A DNA stretch of 64,000 nucleotides from Grimontia celer (lineage in GTDB: Bacteria; Pseudomonadota; Gammaproteobacteria; Enterobacterales; Vibrionaceae). The DNA is taken from contig NZ_FIZX01000001.1 in NCBI RefSeq assembly GCF_900055185.1, positions 1,550,001 to 1,614,000 on the forward strand, in the 5' to 3' direction. The notes beneath the pieces were generated by a model, which had not been told where the DNA came from, did no database searches, and saw only the letters and a program-made list of their open reading frames with translations. The position numbers were made by a program, and so were the translations under genes. Positions 19,603-29,119 of this stretch are shown here, piece after piece (position 1 is the first letter of the stretch; every line of letters begins with the position of its first letter).

Positions 19603-19758
19603 CTAACGTATCAATTCTGAAATCACCAACAACACAACAGCCAACGCAGCCGTGGCGACAGCGCCAATCATAAACTTCTTCTGTGACTTTTCATCAAGAA
19701 ACTTGGCAACCAAAACACCAATGATGATCAGGCCAACGATAAATCCAATTTTAACCAT
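19603..19758 (-). CDS. 51-residue two-helix membrane protein
   Basis: ATG 19758 is preceded by GAGG seven bases away. The product is MVKIGFIVGLIIIGVLVAKF, then LDEKSQKKFM, then a second hydrophobic helix AVATAALAVVLLVIS and the end ELIR. It therefore has two membrane helices joined by a charged loop. It ends 15 bp before the bidirectional terminator, consistent with a real monocistronic gene. Too short for usual gene-length filters. Function unknown. Confidence 0.7.
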   Translation of the reverse strand: MVKIGFIVGLIIIGVLVAKFLDEKSQKKFMIGAVATAALAVVLLVISELIR

Positions 19759-20072
19759 TCTGATACCTCTGGATGAGATAGCTCAGATCGTCTCTTACAA
19801 CCATCCATTTGATTTTTAAAGCTAACACAGATCTCTTCCCAGCGTAACAAATACCCCATCGTAAACTCACCAACGCTTTAACGCACCAAATTGTGACACT
19901 AGCACCAACGTACTGGTCATAGGTACGTTTGATGGCACGTTGTGGGTTCAGCTTTGGCATAAAGTGCTACTTTTAAAGCAATATACCCAAATTTAAGCAA
20001 CTCAGATGGCAAGGTAGTCATGAGTGTAGTTTTCTCACGTGCCGTCCTAAATACAAATAGGGAGATCGTGAA
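19759..20072. other. Intergenic region, promoters only
   Basis: 314 bp between the divergent small membrane-protein gene and aqpZ. It must hold both promoters. No RNA gene, repeat or convincing ORF seen. Confidence 0.6.
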
Positions 20073-20765
20073 ATGTTGAAGAAATTGACAGCAGAATTTA
20101 TTGGCACCTTTTGGTTGGTGCTTGGGGGTTGCGGTAGCGCTGTATTCGCAGCCGCTTTTCCGGAACTTGGTATCGGCTTCTTGGGCGTCGCCCTCGCCTT
20201 CGGTTTAACCGTTGTGACCATGGCTTATGCCATCGGCCATATTTCCGGTTGCCACCTCAATCCAGCAGTGTCCTTTGGCCTTTGGGCAGGAGGACGCTTT
20301 CCTACCGCTGAGCTGATTCCTTACATGCTGGTACAGGTCGCAGGTGGTATTGTCGGCGCATACGTCGTTTACATCATTGCCAGCGGCGCTCCAGGTTTTG
20401 ATCTAGCAGGCGGCTTGGCTTCTAACGGTTACGGCGACCACTCACCAGGCGGCTATGACATGCTTTCCGGCTTTGTCACTGAAGTGCTGATGACCTTCAT
20501 GTTCCTGATTGTCATCATGGGTGCTACCCACAAACTGGCAAGCCCAGGTATGGCTGGCTTGGCGATTGGCCTGGCGCTTACTCTGATCCACCTTATCAGT
20601 ATTCCAATCACCAATACTTCAGTAAACCCTGCACGAAGCACAGGTCCTGCCCTGCTTGTTGGTGACTGGGCAATGGCACAACTCTGGATGTTCTGGGTGG
20701 CCCCGTTGATTGGTGCCTTCATCGCCGGTGTGGTTTACCGCTGGCTGAGCCCAAATGAAGATTAA
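20073..20765 (+). CDS. aqpZ: AqpZ, aquaporin
   Basis: 230 residues with six membrane helices and both NPA boxes: HLNPAVS near residue 63 and SVNPARST near 188, the latter with the Arg of the selectivity filter. It conducts water through the inner membrane. Start ATG 20073 is preceded by GGGAG. Monocistronic, with a strong terminator 20 bp past the stop. Confidence 0.96.
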   Translation: MLKKLTAEFIGTFWLVLGGCGSAVFAAAFPELGIGFLGVALAFGLTVVTMAYAIGHISGCHLNPAVSFGLWAGGRFPTAELIPYMLVQVAGGIVGAYVVYIIASGAPGFDLAGGLASNGYGDHSPGGYDMLSGFVTEVLMTFMFLIVIMGATHKLASPGMAGLAIGLALTLIHLISIPITNTSVNPARSTGPALLVGDWAMAQLWMFWVAPLIGAFIAGVVYRWLSPNED

Positions 20766-20783
20766 TTAACAAATACGAATGAT

Positions 20784-20812
20784 AAAAAGCCCCGACAATT
20801 CGGGGCTTTTTT
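20784..20812 (+). terminator. Terminator of aqpZ
   Basis: AAAAAGCCCCG / CGGGGCTTTTTT with a six-base loop. Confidence 0.93.
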
Positions 20813-20858
20813 ATGCCTAAACAACCTAAAAATGATGGGTTCAGGCTGTTTAGGTATA

Positions 20859-21278
20859 CTAAATCTCTGCGTGTTCAGCGGGACAACTCAGCATCCACCT
20901 TATCCCGTACTTATCTGTCACCATCCCAAACCGCACTTTCCAAAAGGTGTAGTCCAGCGGCATCACAATCTGTCCCATTTCAGAAAGCGCCATAAAGACT
21001 TCATTCTGCCTTTTTTCATCCTCAAAACTGACATGGAAAGCGACATCCCCCGACCCTTGAGCCAAAGAATCGTCTAACCCGTCAGAAGCAAAAAAACGTA
21101 CCTCTGGAGAAGCAAACTCCGCATGCATCACCCGGGACAACAGATGATCCGGAAACTCCACCGGAGAGTCATTGAATGTTGAAAGTGTCTTGATTTCCCC
21201 ATTGAGCGCCTGACTATAAAAGCCCAGCGCATCTCTACAAACACCATGGAACGTCACATGTGGCTGAAGTGTGCTCAT
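20859..21278 (-). CDS. VOC-family protein, PhnB-like
   Basis: 139 residues. It starts STLQPHVTFHGVCRDALGFY and contains FFASDGLDD, VAFHVSF and a C-terminal TDKYGIRWMLSC, the layout of PhnB-like members of the vicinal oxygen chelate superfamily. These proteins are related to glyoxalase and bleomycin-resistance folds; most, including PhnB, have no known reaction. Start ATG 21278 has AAAGGAG six bases ahead. Monocistronic; converges with aqpZ. Confidence 0.88.
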   Translation of the reverse strand: MSTLQPHVTFHGVCRDALGFYSQALNGEIKTLSTFNDSPVEFPDHLLSRVMHAEFASPEVRFFASDGLDDSLAQGSGDVAFHVSFEDEKRQNEVFMALSEMGQIVMPLDYTFWKVRFGMVTDKYGIRWMLSCPAEHAEI

Positions 21279-21390
21279 GTCTGACTCCTTTCCATTTGTA
21301 TGAAATCTCTATCAAACAGACTATCAGCTGCCCATATGCGCCTCGCCTAATAATTAAGACGTTTGAGTATTTAACGCTTATTCAAAAAGA

Positions 21391-21415
21391 CAAGGGAGCC
21401 ATTAAGGCTCCCTTG
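21391..21415 (-). terminator. Terminator of the YdiJ gene
   Basis: CAAGGGAGCC/GGCTCCCTTG stem with short loop; the minus strand continues into TCTTTTTG. It lies 21 bp past the stop of the large oxidoreductase gene. Confidence 0.85.
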
Positions 21416-21435
21416 TTGTTCATACTTAATTTGGA

Positions 21436-24400
21436 TTAAACCAGATTCACCAACACCTGAACCGGGTGCTGTAGCTTCTTGCTCTCGAAGCGTTTCACCT
21501 GGCTACGGCATGAGTAACCTGTCGCCATACAGCGCGAAGGTGGCAAAGATTCAAGGCGCGGTTTCCAGCTCAAACCGAAAATGCCTTTCGAATTTTCCAG
21601 CTTGTCCGATTCATGGCCGTAAGTACCTGCCATACCACAACAACCCACAGCCACAGCCTCAAGCTTGCCGCCAAAGTGATGGAAGATTTTGCCCCACTCT
21701 GCTTCCGCATTCGGCATCTTGGTTTTTTCGGTGCAATGCGCGAAGAGATACCAAGCGTCTTTGTCAGGGTTCTCTTTTTCCGGAACTTCAGCAATCATAT
21801 TCAGCAGCCACTCATGCGCCGTCTGCACCTGAAAGTCACCACGGCTGTCGCCCAGAATCTCGTTGTATTCATCGCGGTAGCAAAGTACCAGCGCAGGGTC
21901 GACACCCACCATTGGCACATCCAAGGCTGCCAATTGGTTCAAGAAATCAGCAGTGTTACGGGCCGTCTTAGCGAATTTCTTAAGGAAGCCTTTAATATGT
22001 TGCGCTTTGCCGTTTGGTTTGAACGGCACCAGCATTGGCTTCTTACCCAGCTTCTCAACCAGCGTCACCAGATCTTTCACCACATCCGCTTCATAGAAGC
22101 TGGTAAACGGGTCCTGAACAATCAGAACATAACGGGAGCGTTCTTCCTCGCTCAGAGCCTTCAGCCATTCCAAATCAAACTTGGTGGCATGGTGGCCGTC
22201 CAGTGATTCCATTAAGGTCGGTACGGACAACGCAGGCGTATCCACATATCCAATGGCTTTCTCAGTGACAGACTGCGCCCATTTAGGTTGAGTGAAGGCA
22301 TTCACAATCACAGGTGCTTTCGCCATCCAAGGCAACATGCCTTCGATGTTTGCCACCAGATAGTCCTTCGCAGGACGCTGATAGCGGCTGTAGTAGAGAT
22401 TGATAAAGCGCGAACGGAAGCTTGGCACATCGACCTTGATTGGACATTGCGTTGCACAGGCTTTACACGCCAGACAGCCATTCATGGCTTCCATCACTTC
22501 ATGAGAGAAATCGTAGTCATCTTTGTTTGAAAGCCAGGTGTTCTTGAATCGCGCGAAGATTTGGCGAACTGACGGCGTTTTCTCCATCAGTTCTTTTTCC
22601 ATGGTGATAGGGTCAACACCCTGCTCTGCTAGCAAACGCAGCCACTCACGCACGATGCCCGCACGGCCTTTAGGAGAATGACGGCGGTCATAGCTGATCT
22701 TCATCGACGGACACATCGGCGAACTGGTGTCGTAGTTGAAACACAGGCCGTTACCATTACATTCCATCGCCTGCTTAAAGCTATCACGCACGGTAATTGG
22801 GATTTGGCGGTCCAAGGTTCCGCGCTTTTCATCATCAACTTTTACCAGCGAATCGCTGCTGTCGATTGGCGTACAAATCTTCCCTGGGTTCATACGGTTG
22901 TGAGGGTCAAACGCCGCTTTGACTTTACGCAGCTCGTTGAAAAGCTCCTCACCGAAGAACTCAGGGCCGTATTCTGAACGGAAACCTTTACCGTGCTCAC
23001 CCCACATCAGGCCGCCGTATTTCGCCACCAGCGCCACAACCTGATCGGAAATCGTCTTCATCAGACGTTCCTGCTCAGGGTCACACAGGTCAAGCGCCGG
23101 ACGCACGTGCAATACACCCGCATCAACGTGACCAAACATGCCGTAGTTGAGGTTATGACTGTCCAGTAAAGTTCGGAATTCGACAATAAAGTCAGCAAGG
23201 TTCTCTGGTGGCACACAGGTGTCTTCCGTAAAGGCAACTGGCTTCGCCGCGCCTTTTGCTGCACCTAACAGGCCAACTGCCTTTTTACGCATGTTGTAGA
23301 TTTTGTTGATAGAGGCCAGATCGTTACAAACCTGATAACCAATCACGCCTTTATCGCCGGCTTCGACCAGCACATCCAAACGCTCACACAGGGATGCAAT
23401 TTGTGCGTCGATCTCTTCTACGTCGTTACCGGCAAATTCAACAATATTGATGCCTTGCATATCTTTGCCCGGTACATCCGTCAGCAAATCTTTCACTGTG
23501 TTCCAGACAATGTCTTCTCGCGCGAGATTCAATACGCGCGAGTCCACTGTTTCCACAGACAAGGCTTTCGCTTCCACCATGACCGGCGCACTACGAAGCG
23601 CAGAGTCAAAGCTGTCGTACTTTACGTTAACCAGAGTACGGGCTTTTGGAATTGGCGTGATGTTCAGCTTGGCTTCCGTGATAAATGCAAGGGAGCCTTC
23701 TGCACCGCAAAGCACGCGCGCCATATCGAAGGTTTCCGTTTCAGGCAGGTAAGCATTTTTCAGGTCGTAACCTGTTAGGAAGCGGTTTAGCGGCGGGAAT
23801 TTTGCATCGATTTCTGCACGTTTGCTTTGGCATATTTCCGCGACGCGGCGCAACGCTTCACCAGCATAATCATCACGACTGTTACCGGTCACATCCGCAA
23901 TAGATTGAGGTTCGGTATCCAACACAGAGCCGTCTGCCAGCACCGCTTTCAGTGCCAGAACATGGTCTGAGGTTTTACCGTAGCGCAGTGAACCCTGACC
24001 CGACGCATCGGTGTTGATCATGCCGCCGACTGTGGCACGGTTACTGGTTGAAAGGTCTGGAGAGAAAAAGAAACCGTGCGGACGAAGCGCATCGTTCAGA
24101 GCATCTTTGACGACACCTGCCTGCACACGCACCCAACCCTCATCGGGGTTAATTTCAAGGATATTGCGCATGTGACGCGACATATCGACAACGATATGTT
24201 GAGTAAGCGACTGACCATTGGTGCCAGTACCACCGCCACGAGCAGAGAATTTAATCTCAGCGAATTCGGCGTCTTTGCAGACCTCGCCTAACAGCGTTAA
24301 GTCTTTCGTTGAAGTGGGAAAAACCACCGCCTGAGGAAGGAGCTGGTAGACCGAGTTATCGGTCGCAACAGCAAGGCGGCTGGCATAGAAAGTCTCCGTC

Positions 24401-24489
24401 TCACCCTGGAAACCTTTCTCTTTTAAAGCATCAAGAAAACGCCCGACGATAGGATCGAGCGTATGCTGGTGTGTAAGTGCTGGTAACAT
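21436..24489 (-). CDS. ydiJ: YdiJ, FAD/Fe-S D-2-hydroxyglutarate-type dehydrogenase
   Basis: 1017 residues from ATG 24489, which has AGGGAG upstream and fits the start and length of YdiJ; an upstream ATG at 24507 is less likely. Order of domains: FAD-binding PCMH domain (GGGTGTNGQSL near 85), FAD-oxidase C-terminal domain, a ferredoxin-like segment CLACKACATQCP near 660, and a CCG cysteine-rich domain (VGCCGMAGTYGHE near 960). YdiJ-type enzymes oxidise D-2-hydroxy acids such as D-2-hydroxyglutarate and pass electrons on through the Fe-S part. Monocistronic with terminator. Confidence 0.92.
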   Translation of the reverse strand: MLPALTHQHTLDPIVGRFLDALKEKGFQGETETFYASRLAVATDNSVYQLLPQAVVFPTSTKDLTLLGEVCKDAEFAEIKFSARGGGTGTNGQSLTQHIVVDMSRHMRNILEINPDEGWVRVQAGVVKDALNDALRPHGFFFSPDLSTSNRATVGGMINTDASGQGSLRYGKTSDHVLALKAVLADGSVLDTEPQSIADVTGNSRDDYAGEALRRVAEICQSKRAEIDAKFPPLNRFLTGYDLKNAYLPETETFDMARVLCGAEGSLAFITEAKLNITPIPKARTLVNVKYDSFDSALRSAPVMVEAKALSVETVDSRVLNLAREDIVWNTVKDLLTDVPGKDMQGINIVEFAGNDVEEIDAQIASLCERLDVLVEAGDKGVIGYQVCNDLASINKIYNMRKKAVGLLGAAKGAAKPVAFTEDTCVPPENLADFIVEFRTLLDSHNLNYGMFGHVDAGVLHVRPALDLCDPEQERLMKTISDQVVALVAKYGGLMWGEHGKGFRSEYGPEFFGEELFNELRKVKAAFDPHNRMNPGKICTPIDSSDSLVKVDDEKRGTLDRQIPITVRDSFKQAMECNGNGLCFNYDTSSPMCPSMKISYDRRHSPKGRAGIVREWLRLLAEQGVDPITMEKELMEKTPSVRQIFARFKNTWLSNKDDYDFSHEVMEAMNGCLACKACATQCPIKVDVPSFRSRFINLYYSRYQRPAKDYLVANIEGMLPWMAKAPVIVNAFTQPKWAQSVTEKAIGYVDTPALSVPTLMESLDGHHATKFDLEWLKALSEEERSRYVLIVQDPFTSFYEADVVKDLVTLVEKLGKKPMLVPFKPNGKAQHIKGFLKKFAKTARNTADFLNQLAALDVPMVGVDPALVLCYRDEYNEILGDSRGDFQVQTAHEWLLNMIAEVPEKENPDKDAWYLFAHCTEKTKMPNAEAEWGKIFHHFGGKLEAVAVGCCGMAGTYGHESDKLENSKGIFGLSWKPRLESLPPSRCMATGYSCRSQVKRFESKKLQHPVQVLVNLV

Positions 24490-24649
24490 CTTGCTCCCTG
24501 AAGCCATTATTTAACCGTTATTCCTTATACGGCTAGTGGCAATCTTATGAATTAGTAACTGCCATAACTTTACCTCAGGTGTGAGATCCATCAAAGGGAT
24601 AATCCTAATAGAAATCCCCTTAAAAACACGCCGCGCAATCGTTTACGTG

Positions 24650-26119
24650 TCACCGAACAAATTGATGAAAAATACGTGGCGTCACCACAAGCAACCAAAC
24701 GGATATTCCCCATGCAGCCGCACAATTCACAGCCACAATGATGGTATTCACCGCGTAGCGGGATGAAATTGTGTTATCCGCAAAGATAATTGCCAACACA
24801 CCTGCAAGAGCGATCATGAAAAAGGTCAGCTTGGCTGGGCGTCGAACCGCAGAAACATACAGTGGAAAAACCTTAAGCCACAAAATCGAACAGTAAGTTC
24901 CAAGGCAAAATGCTGAGAGATAAACGATGTGCGGTTTGTGAATCACAATCCCTATGACCGAGACCGCCACAAAACTCATCAGCCAGAAGCGAGCAGAAAT
25001 CAACGCACGGTTTCTGTTTGCAAAACGCCAGTCTCTGAGCCGCCGAAATCCGACAGCGAAACCAAAACCAATCAGCAGACCCATGACCATGTCAGACGGG
25101 TAATGCTCTCCTTGAAGCAATACCTTGCCGCTAATGACTGCGACACAAAACATGCCGAACAGAGAAAGACGCTTTCTTCCCTGCGGATAAACCTCTCTGT
25201 CCCAGCTCAGCAGCAGCCAACTGAAAAAGAATGTCGTTAAAGAAACCATGGTACTTGGCAACGTATAACCAAGTGTGTCCTGTTCACCAAACACCGGGTC
25301 GATAAAGTACGGCCTTGGTAATTCCACCACGGTCGTCAAAATCAATACAAAGATAGAAACGGCCAGTAACCCAGCCCCGTATATCAAGGCAGCACGATGC
25401 CCGTGGTAGGCTCGAATGTAGATCAACGTAGCCAGAAACAGGAACGGAGTGAACAAACTCCCCAACACAATGGTAGTGGTTACGAATGCTTCCACTGCTG
25501 CGCTCTTGGCTTTCCATTCATGCAACGTTTGCAACCAAGAGAGTTGCGCCCGGTAGAACGGCGTCAGCACGGCGGTGTCGCCAGCAGACAATACAAACTC
25601 ACTCGGCGGCACTTCCGGTATCCAACGCTTGAACATCCACTTATGCTCCGGGAAACGGTAGTTATCCCGCACTGCTTTGTTGTTGGGCATCATAAGCACA
25701 CGAGTGACTTCTTTACCGAAGTGCGGTGCCGACCAAGCCATCAGCACCTTGCGCCCCTGTGAGTCGATAAAATACGGCGAAGGTGAAACCAGCTCGCAGG
25801 CGAAAATAGCAGAGTTATAAGTCCGGGCGATTTGCTTGCCGACATTCACATGTAAGCCGGTTTCCTCATAGGCTTCACGCTTTGCGGCTTGTTCCGCCGT
25901 TTCTTCGCCGATAATTGAGCCGCCGGGAATTGAGTATCGCCCGCTTATCGCTTCATCAATCATCAGAATGTTCTTGTCGCTATCAACGATTAAGCAATCT
26001 CCCGCTTTGATCGGCAACGTACTATTAATCGCGTTTTCTTTGCTGGTTGTCTTTCCAGGAAATACTAGGAGAAGTATGGAGAGAAAAAGCATCCCTGAAA
26101 TGAGTCGTGTTATGCTCAC
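24650..26119 (-). CDS. Nudix hydrolase fused to a PAP2-like membrane domain
   Basis: 489 residues. After an N-terminal hydrophobic helix comes a Nudix domain with a perfect box, from GSIIGEE to REAYEETGL (about 67-90). From about 205 a multi-helix PAP2-like domain follows. Its third motif is recognisable (QGEHYPSDMVMG), but the first reads TVVELPRP without the usual Lys, and the second reads LPSTM where PAP2 enzymes have PSGH, so the general His is missing. The Nudix part probably hydrolyses a nucleoside-diphosphate compound on the periplasmic side; the PAP2 part may be inactive. Start GTG 26119 is weakly supported. It diverges from the FAN1-like gene. Confidence 0.85.
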   Translation of the reverse strand: MSITRLISGMLFLSILLLVFPGKTTSKENAINSTLPIKAGDCLIVDSDKNILMIDEAISGRYSIPGGSIIGEETAEQAAKREAYEETGLHVNVGKQIARTYNSAIFACELVSPSPYFIDSQGRKVLMAWSAPHFGKEVTRVLMMPNNKAVRDNYRFPEHKWMFKRWIPEVPPSEFVLSAGDTAVLTPFYRAQLSWLQTLHEWKAKSAAVEAFVTTTIVLGSLFTPFLFLATLIYIRAYHGHRAALIYGAGLLAVSIFVLILTTVVELPRPYFIDPVFGEQDTLGYTLPSTMVSLTTFFFSWLLLSWDREVYPQGRKRLSLFGMFCVAVISGKVLLQGEHYPSDMVMGLLIGFGFAVGFRRLRDWRFANRNRALISARFWLMSFVAVSVIGIVIHKPHIVYLSAFCLGTYCSILWLKVFPLYVSAVRRPAKLTFFMIALAGVLAIIFADNTISSRYAVNTIIVAVNCAAAWGISVWLLVVTPRIFHQFVR

Positions 26120-26172
26120 TAACTGTTTGTCCCTGTATAAAATCGTTTTCGTTTCAAACCGACAAGGAAGTC

Positions 26173-27795
26173 ATGAGCCAGCCAACTACCCCACCTGTTT
26201 TGCCACCGCACTACTATCTGGATAATTTCTTATCCATCGTCGAATTAGTATCGACAAGATATGAAGATTTGCTGACAGAGTCAGAGGCTAACTGGTTGCG
26301 TTCATTTTCGACCTTGCCGAAAAATGCTCAGTTACTGCTGGTTCGAATGCTGACGAGAAAAGGGAATTGGTTTCGCAGCGACAAGCTTCACTACCCAGAG
26401 ATTCCGGATATTGAAAGCGCTATCACTACGTTATCTGAAGAAGGGTTTCTCACTGACACGGCCAACCCGCCGATTGACGTTGTGACGAACCTGATGACGA
26501 AAGGAGAACTGCTAGCCCTTTACGCACACCTGCCTTTAAAAGCTTCCTTAAAGAAGCCGGAAATTGTCGCCGCAATCATCGAAAACAGTGAGGATACAAT
26601 CCCACTTTTGCCAACCCGATTTCTATGTCTCCAGCACGATGTATTGCCGCTGTTTTTACTGCTCTACTTTGGCAATTCACGTCAGGATATCAGCCAGTTC
26701 GTTCTCAACGATTTAGGTGTTTACCGCTTTGAAAAAGTCCAGCTTCGTCCAGAAGACAGACTCTTTACCTCGCGTGAACAAATCATTGACTGGCTTTTTT
26801 TGTCATCACTTGTTGATTTGTATTGGGAGTATACAGAAGCAAAAGAAGTCACTTCTGCATTAAAAGTGAGTCAAAGGCTGCCAGAGAAACCAGATTGGCC
26901 ACCACTCACGCGCAAGTGGGAGCGATTAGCCAACAAACTGGCTAGGGATTTTGAGCGGCAGAAAGATGAAGCAACCGCAGAAACGCTATTTTTGCAGTGC
27001 TCACTTCCACCAGCAAGAGAGCGCCTGGCACGCATCGCCATTAAGCAGGAACGGTTTGAGGAAGCCGCTACCATAGTGAAAGCCATGTTAGCTTCTCCTA
27101 GTAATGAAGACGAAGCAGATGTTGCCGCGCGTATAGCAAGGCAACTTGCTAAGAAAACCGCCTGCCCTTCACCTGAAAGAATTGGAGAGTCATTCGACTC
27201 TGAACACATCGCCATCGCACTTAATGAGCGTGTAGAACTCGAATCAGCACGTTATTACGCCCAGCAAGGCTGGCAAGTATGGTATTGCGAGAATAGCTTG
27301 TTGAATGCCCTCTTCGGGCTTCTGCTTTGGGACATCATTTTCGCTCCCATTCCCGGCGCTTTTCTTAACCCATTCCAACGCTCGCCACGCGATATGTATT
27401 CCCCAGAATTCACCGAAGCCCGTAGGGAAATGATTGACCAGCGCTTCAAGGCGTTTGAACAAGGAGAGTACGACCTCTTGGCAGTTTATGATGCCAAACT
27501 CGGTATCAGCAATGATTGGGTGAACTGGAGCTGGGCAGAACGTGACATGATAGAAGCTGCGCTATCATCGATAACACCTTCGCAAGCTATCACCTGTATC
27601 AAGCGAATCCTGTTTGATCCTAAATCAAACCGCGCCGGACACCCCGATTTATTTATGGTGAAAGACGGCAACTGCCGATTTGTTGAAGTGAAAGGTCCGG
27701 GCGACAAGCTTCAGCATCATCAAGTTCGCTGGCTGAACTTTCTTAGCGCACAAGGCCTTTCCAGCCGCACGCTTTACGTCTCTACTCAAAACTGA
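26173..27795 (+). CDS. VRR-NUC (FAN1-like) nuclease
   Basis: 540 residues from ATG 26173 (AAGGA upstream); the open frame starts earlier at 26107. The C-terminal VRR-NUC domain shows the PD-(D/E)xK core as GHPDLFM and FVEVKGPGD followed by LQHHQVRWL. The helical N-terminal two thirds resemble bacterial FAN1, a structure-specific nuclease that cuts near DNA interstrand crosslinks. The pairing with FAN1 rests on length and C-terminal motifs. It shares a short divergent promoter region with the Nudix-PAP2 gene. Confidence 0.88.
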   Translation: MSQPTTPPVLPPHYYLDNFLSIVELVSTRYEDLLTESEANWLRSFSTLPKNAQLLLVRMLTRKGNWFRSDKLHYPEIPDIESAITTLSEEGFLTDTANPPIDVVTNLMTKGELLALYAHLPLKASLKKPEIVAAIIENSEDTIPLLPTRFLCLQHDVLPLFLLLYFGNSRQDISQFVLNDLGVYRFEKVQLRPEDRLFTSREQIIDWLFLSSLVDLYWEYTEAKEVTSALKVSQRLPEKPDWPPLTRKWERLANKLARDFERQKDEATAETLFLQCSLPPARERLARIAIKQERFEEAATIVKAMLASPSNEDEADVAARIARQLAKKTACPSPERIGESFDSEHIAIALNERVELESARYYAQQGWQVWYCENSLLNALFGLLLWDIIFAPIPGAFLNPFQRSPRDMYSPEFTEARREMIDQRFKAFEQGEYDLLAVYDAKLGISNDWVNWSWAERDMIEAALSSITPSQAITCIKRILFDPKSNRAGHPDLFMVKDGNCRFVEVKGPGDKLQHHQVRWLNFLSAQGLSSRTLYVSTQN

Positions 27796-27876
27796 ATTCT
27801 CATTTTTAAGGCAAAAATCTTAAGTTAATACATACTTATAGAAAACAGACCTTATCGATGGAGATAGGAGTTCGAG

Positions 27877-28287
27877 ATGAGCGATAACTTACAGCAAATT
27901 GTTTACATCAGCAGCGCAGAACACCCTTTTACTGATGAAGAATTCGCTGAGATGCTCGGGGCCATTCGGAAAAACAACGAAAAGCTCGGCGTGACCGGGA
28001 TGCTGCTCTACAAAGACGGTGATTTCATTCAAGTGATCGAAGGCCAAGAAGATGTTCTTGCGCCGCTGTTTACCAAAATCTGCAGGGATAATCGCCACTA
28101 TTCTATTGTCGAGATGATGCGAAAACCTATCGTAGAGCGCCAGTTCAAAGAATGGAGCATGGGGTTTCACCACATCAACAGTGATGACCCTCGACTGGAA
28201 GGATTTAACCGTTTCTTTGACGACGATACAGAAACCGAAATCGACCCAGGCGAAGCACTCAACCTCCTTCTGGTATTCCGAGAGTAG
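27877..28287 (+). CDS. BLUF-domain blue-light sensor
   Basis: 136 residues consisting of one BLUF domain. The flavin-site residues are visible: Tyr in IVYISSA, Asn in RKNNEKLGVTG, Gln in GDFIQVIEG, and the WSMGF segment. It binds FAD and responds to blue light. No output domain is fused, so it must act through a partner; the neighbouring ODP, receptor-like and PilZ proteins are candidates only by position. Start ATG 27877 has AGGAG six bases upstream. Confidence 0.93.
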   Translation: MSDNLQQIVYISSAEHPFTDEEFAEMLGAIRKNNEKLGVTGMLLYKDGDFIQVIEGQEDVLAPLFTKICRDNRHYSIVEMMRKPIVERQFKEWSMGFHHINSDDPRLEGFNRFFDDDTETEIDPGEALNLLLVFRE

Positions 28288-28310
28288 CTGTCTATTTGAA
28301 AGACATTAGA

Positions 28311-28332
28311 AAGGGGGCCCGAGCCCCTTTTT
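28311..28332. terminator. Terminator between BLUF and ODP genes
   Basis: AAGGGG/CCCCTT stem followed by T residues on the plus strand; serves the BLUF gene and possibly the converging gene. Confidence 0.8.
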
Positions 28333-28352
28333 CTATTCAAGTCCTACCGACG

Positions 28353-29087
28353 CTACTGAACAGCCACGCCTACATCCAGACGCTCAAACCAATCCAGAAA
28401 CTTACCGACGTTATCACCAGTGAATACCCGACCATGTTGTGGGCACATCATGTCTATTTCCAGTTCCCTCACGCGGCGAATCCAATCATTTTTTGCTGTA
28501 TTAGATGGCATCCAGCGCTGATGAAAGCCTTTCATCTTGGGGATATGCTCTTCAAAGTCTTCCACTTCCATCGGCGCGTCGTCCCCTTCAAGCGCGGCGC
28601 CCACATCACCACTCATCAGGATTTTCGCCACGGGATCATACACATGAAAATTACCTGAAGAATGCAGGTAATGCGCTGGGACAAAACGAACCTCGACACC
28701 ATTCAATACCAAGCAACCACCCTGATCGACAATCGGAGCGTATTCAATGTGCTCCATGCCAAAGTGACGGACAAAGCCTTCCCAAAGCCAAGGGGCATGG
28801 AGTTTAGCGTCAGACAACGCAGTATCCCAAAGTCCGAGCGAAGAGATAATGTCCGGATCTTGGTGAGATGCGAAGATATGGCCAATCTGATTTATGGGCA
28901 CCTGCTTCACTACAGACGCCAACATCGCCGAGAAAATCTCAATGCCGCCGGGGTCCATCAGAAGAGCGTTGTTGTGCGTGCGGATCATGTACTGGTTGGT
29001 ATCAATGATTTTATCTGGTTTCGAGGGATCGCGGCCAAACATAAACCATTGGTGGGTATCCCCAGAATAGATTTCCTTACTGATCAT
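28353..29087 (-). CDS. ODP-like MBL-fold di-iron protein
   Basis: 244 residues of a metallo-beta-lactamase fold. Metal-site segments are ASHQDPDII (near 78), PAHYLHSSGNF (near 140), MSGDVGAA (near 160) and PQHGRVF (near 220). The HxDPD variant in place of HxHxDH is the pattern of flavodiiron-type and ODP proteins, which hold a di-iron site and bind oxygen. In Treponema an ODP works with a chemoreceptor as an iron/oxygen sensor. Here a receptor-like gene lies 32 bp upstream in the same direction. Start ATG 29087 has GGAGA upstream. Confidence 0.8.
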   Translation of the reverse strand: MISKEIYSGDTHQWFMFGRDPSKPDKIIDTNQYMIRTHNNALLMDPGGIEIFSAMLASVVKQVPINQIGHIFASHQDPDIISSLGLWDTALSDAKLHAPWLWEGFVRHFGMEHIEYAPIVDQGGCLVLNGVEVRFVPAHYLHSSGNFHVYDPVAKILMSGDVGAALEGDDAPMEVEDFEEHIPKMKGFHQRWMPSNTAKNDWIRRVRELEIDMMCPQHGRVFTGDNVGKFLDWFERLDVGVAVQ

Positions 29088-29119
29088 TCGATCTGTCTCC
29101 GAAGCGTTAGCGTTTTAAA

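Noticed and set aside
21510-24291. Long plus-strand open frames opposite the YdiJ gene (up to 197 codons)
   Set aside because: They are antisense to a well-supported 1017-residue enzyme and show no Shine-Dalgarno or protein pattern.
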